From UBA8828 sp046315175 (GTDB lineage: Bacteria > Verrucomicrobiota > Verrucomicrobiia > Opitutales > UBA953): a stretch of DNA of 7,124 nucleotides. The notes under the pieces are model-generated. The model had not been told where the DNA came from and ran no database searches. It was given only the letters and a program-made list of their open reading frames with translations. The DNA lies in the NCBI GenBank assembly GCA_046315175.1, contig JBKDBK010000109.1:1-7124 (forward strand), given 5' to 3'. A program made the position numbers and the translations under genes. Position 1 is the stretch's first letter. Every line of letters starts with the position of its first letter. Shown piece after piece: positions 7,000-7,124 of the stretch.

Positions 7000-7124
7000 C
7001 GAGGGCGTGGAGGTCGGCGGCAAGGTGAACCTAGCGACGGAGGACCTGGGCGTGCTGGCGCCGCGCGAGGCGGCGGCCCGGGTGCGGCTGCGCGGGGAGG
7101 CGTCGGCCAAGGTCGGTGTCGACG
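6986..7124 (+). CDS. Partial coding fragment on the opposite strand, open at both ends
   Basis: From about 6986 the + strand reads as 46 protein-like codons to the window edge, including GEGVEVGGKVNLATEDLGVL and then APREAAARVRLRGEASAKVG. Third positions are almost all G or C and first positions are G-rich, as in real genes here. All three - strand frames across the same bases give Pro/Arg/Ser-rich junk or a stop. There is no start codon with a binding site at the left end of the fragment. Its style (G-x-E-x-x-G-x-V, then a D-L pair) resembles GGGWEADGRVRVDLGDLAG of the AsmA-like protein at its own broken end, so it may be an inverted piece of the same or a related gene. The family is not certain. 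Confidence 0.45.

Noticed and set aside
6985..7110. N-terminal 42 residues of the AsmA-like protein starting at a TTG at 7110
   Set aside because: The residues are Ser/Arg/Pro-rich, with no membrane anchor or signal peptide, and the opposite strand reads like real protein across the same bases.

Overview
The window is very GC-rich and almost fully coding. It has one long gene on the + strand and an operon-like run on the - strand, with the two converging near 3330-3420. The organism is most likely a verrucomicrobium of the Opitutales/Opitutaceae type. The basis is a surface protein built of autotransporter-associated beta-strand repeats that ends in a PEP-CTERM sorting tail, a combination common in that group, together with the high GC. 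This is recognition by eye and was not confirmed by a search. Both ends of the window cut through coding sequence, so it looks like a contig or an internal slice.

Positions 2-3328 (+) are one continuous frame of 1108 codons. It enters from the left edge without a start and encodes a secreted, surface-sorted beta-helix protein. In order it has a Gly-rich segment, about nine degenerate beta-strand repeats, a PGNSPG turn with a C-terminal domain, and the PEP-CTERM tail. Positions 3329-3418 are the only clear intergenic space. They hold a perfect 9-bp hairpin between the convergent genes.

On the - strand, read from right to left, lie an AsmA-like envelope protein (4960 to about 6984, 5' end lost), a FecCD/BtuC-type permease (4017-4955) and its ABC ATPase (3419-4024). 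The gaps are 4 bp and an 8-bp overlap, so the three are probably co-transcribed. Permease and ATPase would form an inner-membrane importer for an iron-siderophore, haem or corrinoid. No substrate-binding protein or TonB receptor is in view. The ATPase is short and stops just after its H-loop.

The oddest feature is at the right end. From about 6986 the protein-like reading frame switches to the + strand, so two coding frames meet head to head and neither has a start. This suggests an inversion or, more likely, a chimeric join near a contig end. I found no convincing new biological system. No stretch longer than 300 bases lacks a gene. I saw no tRNA, rRNA, CRISPR array or insertion sequence.
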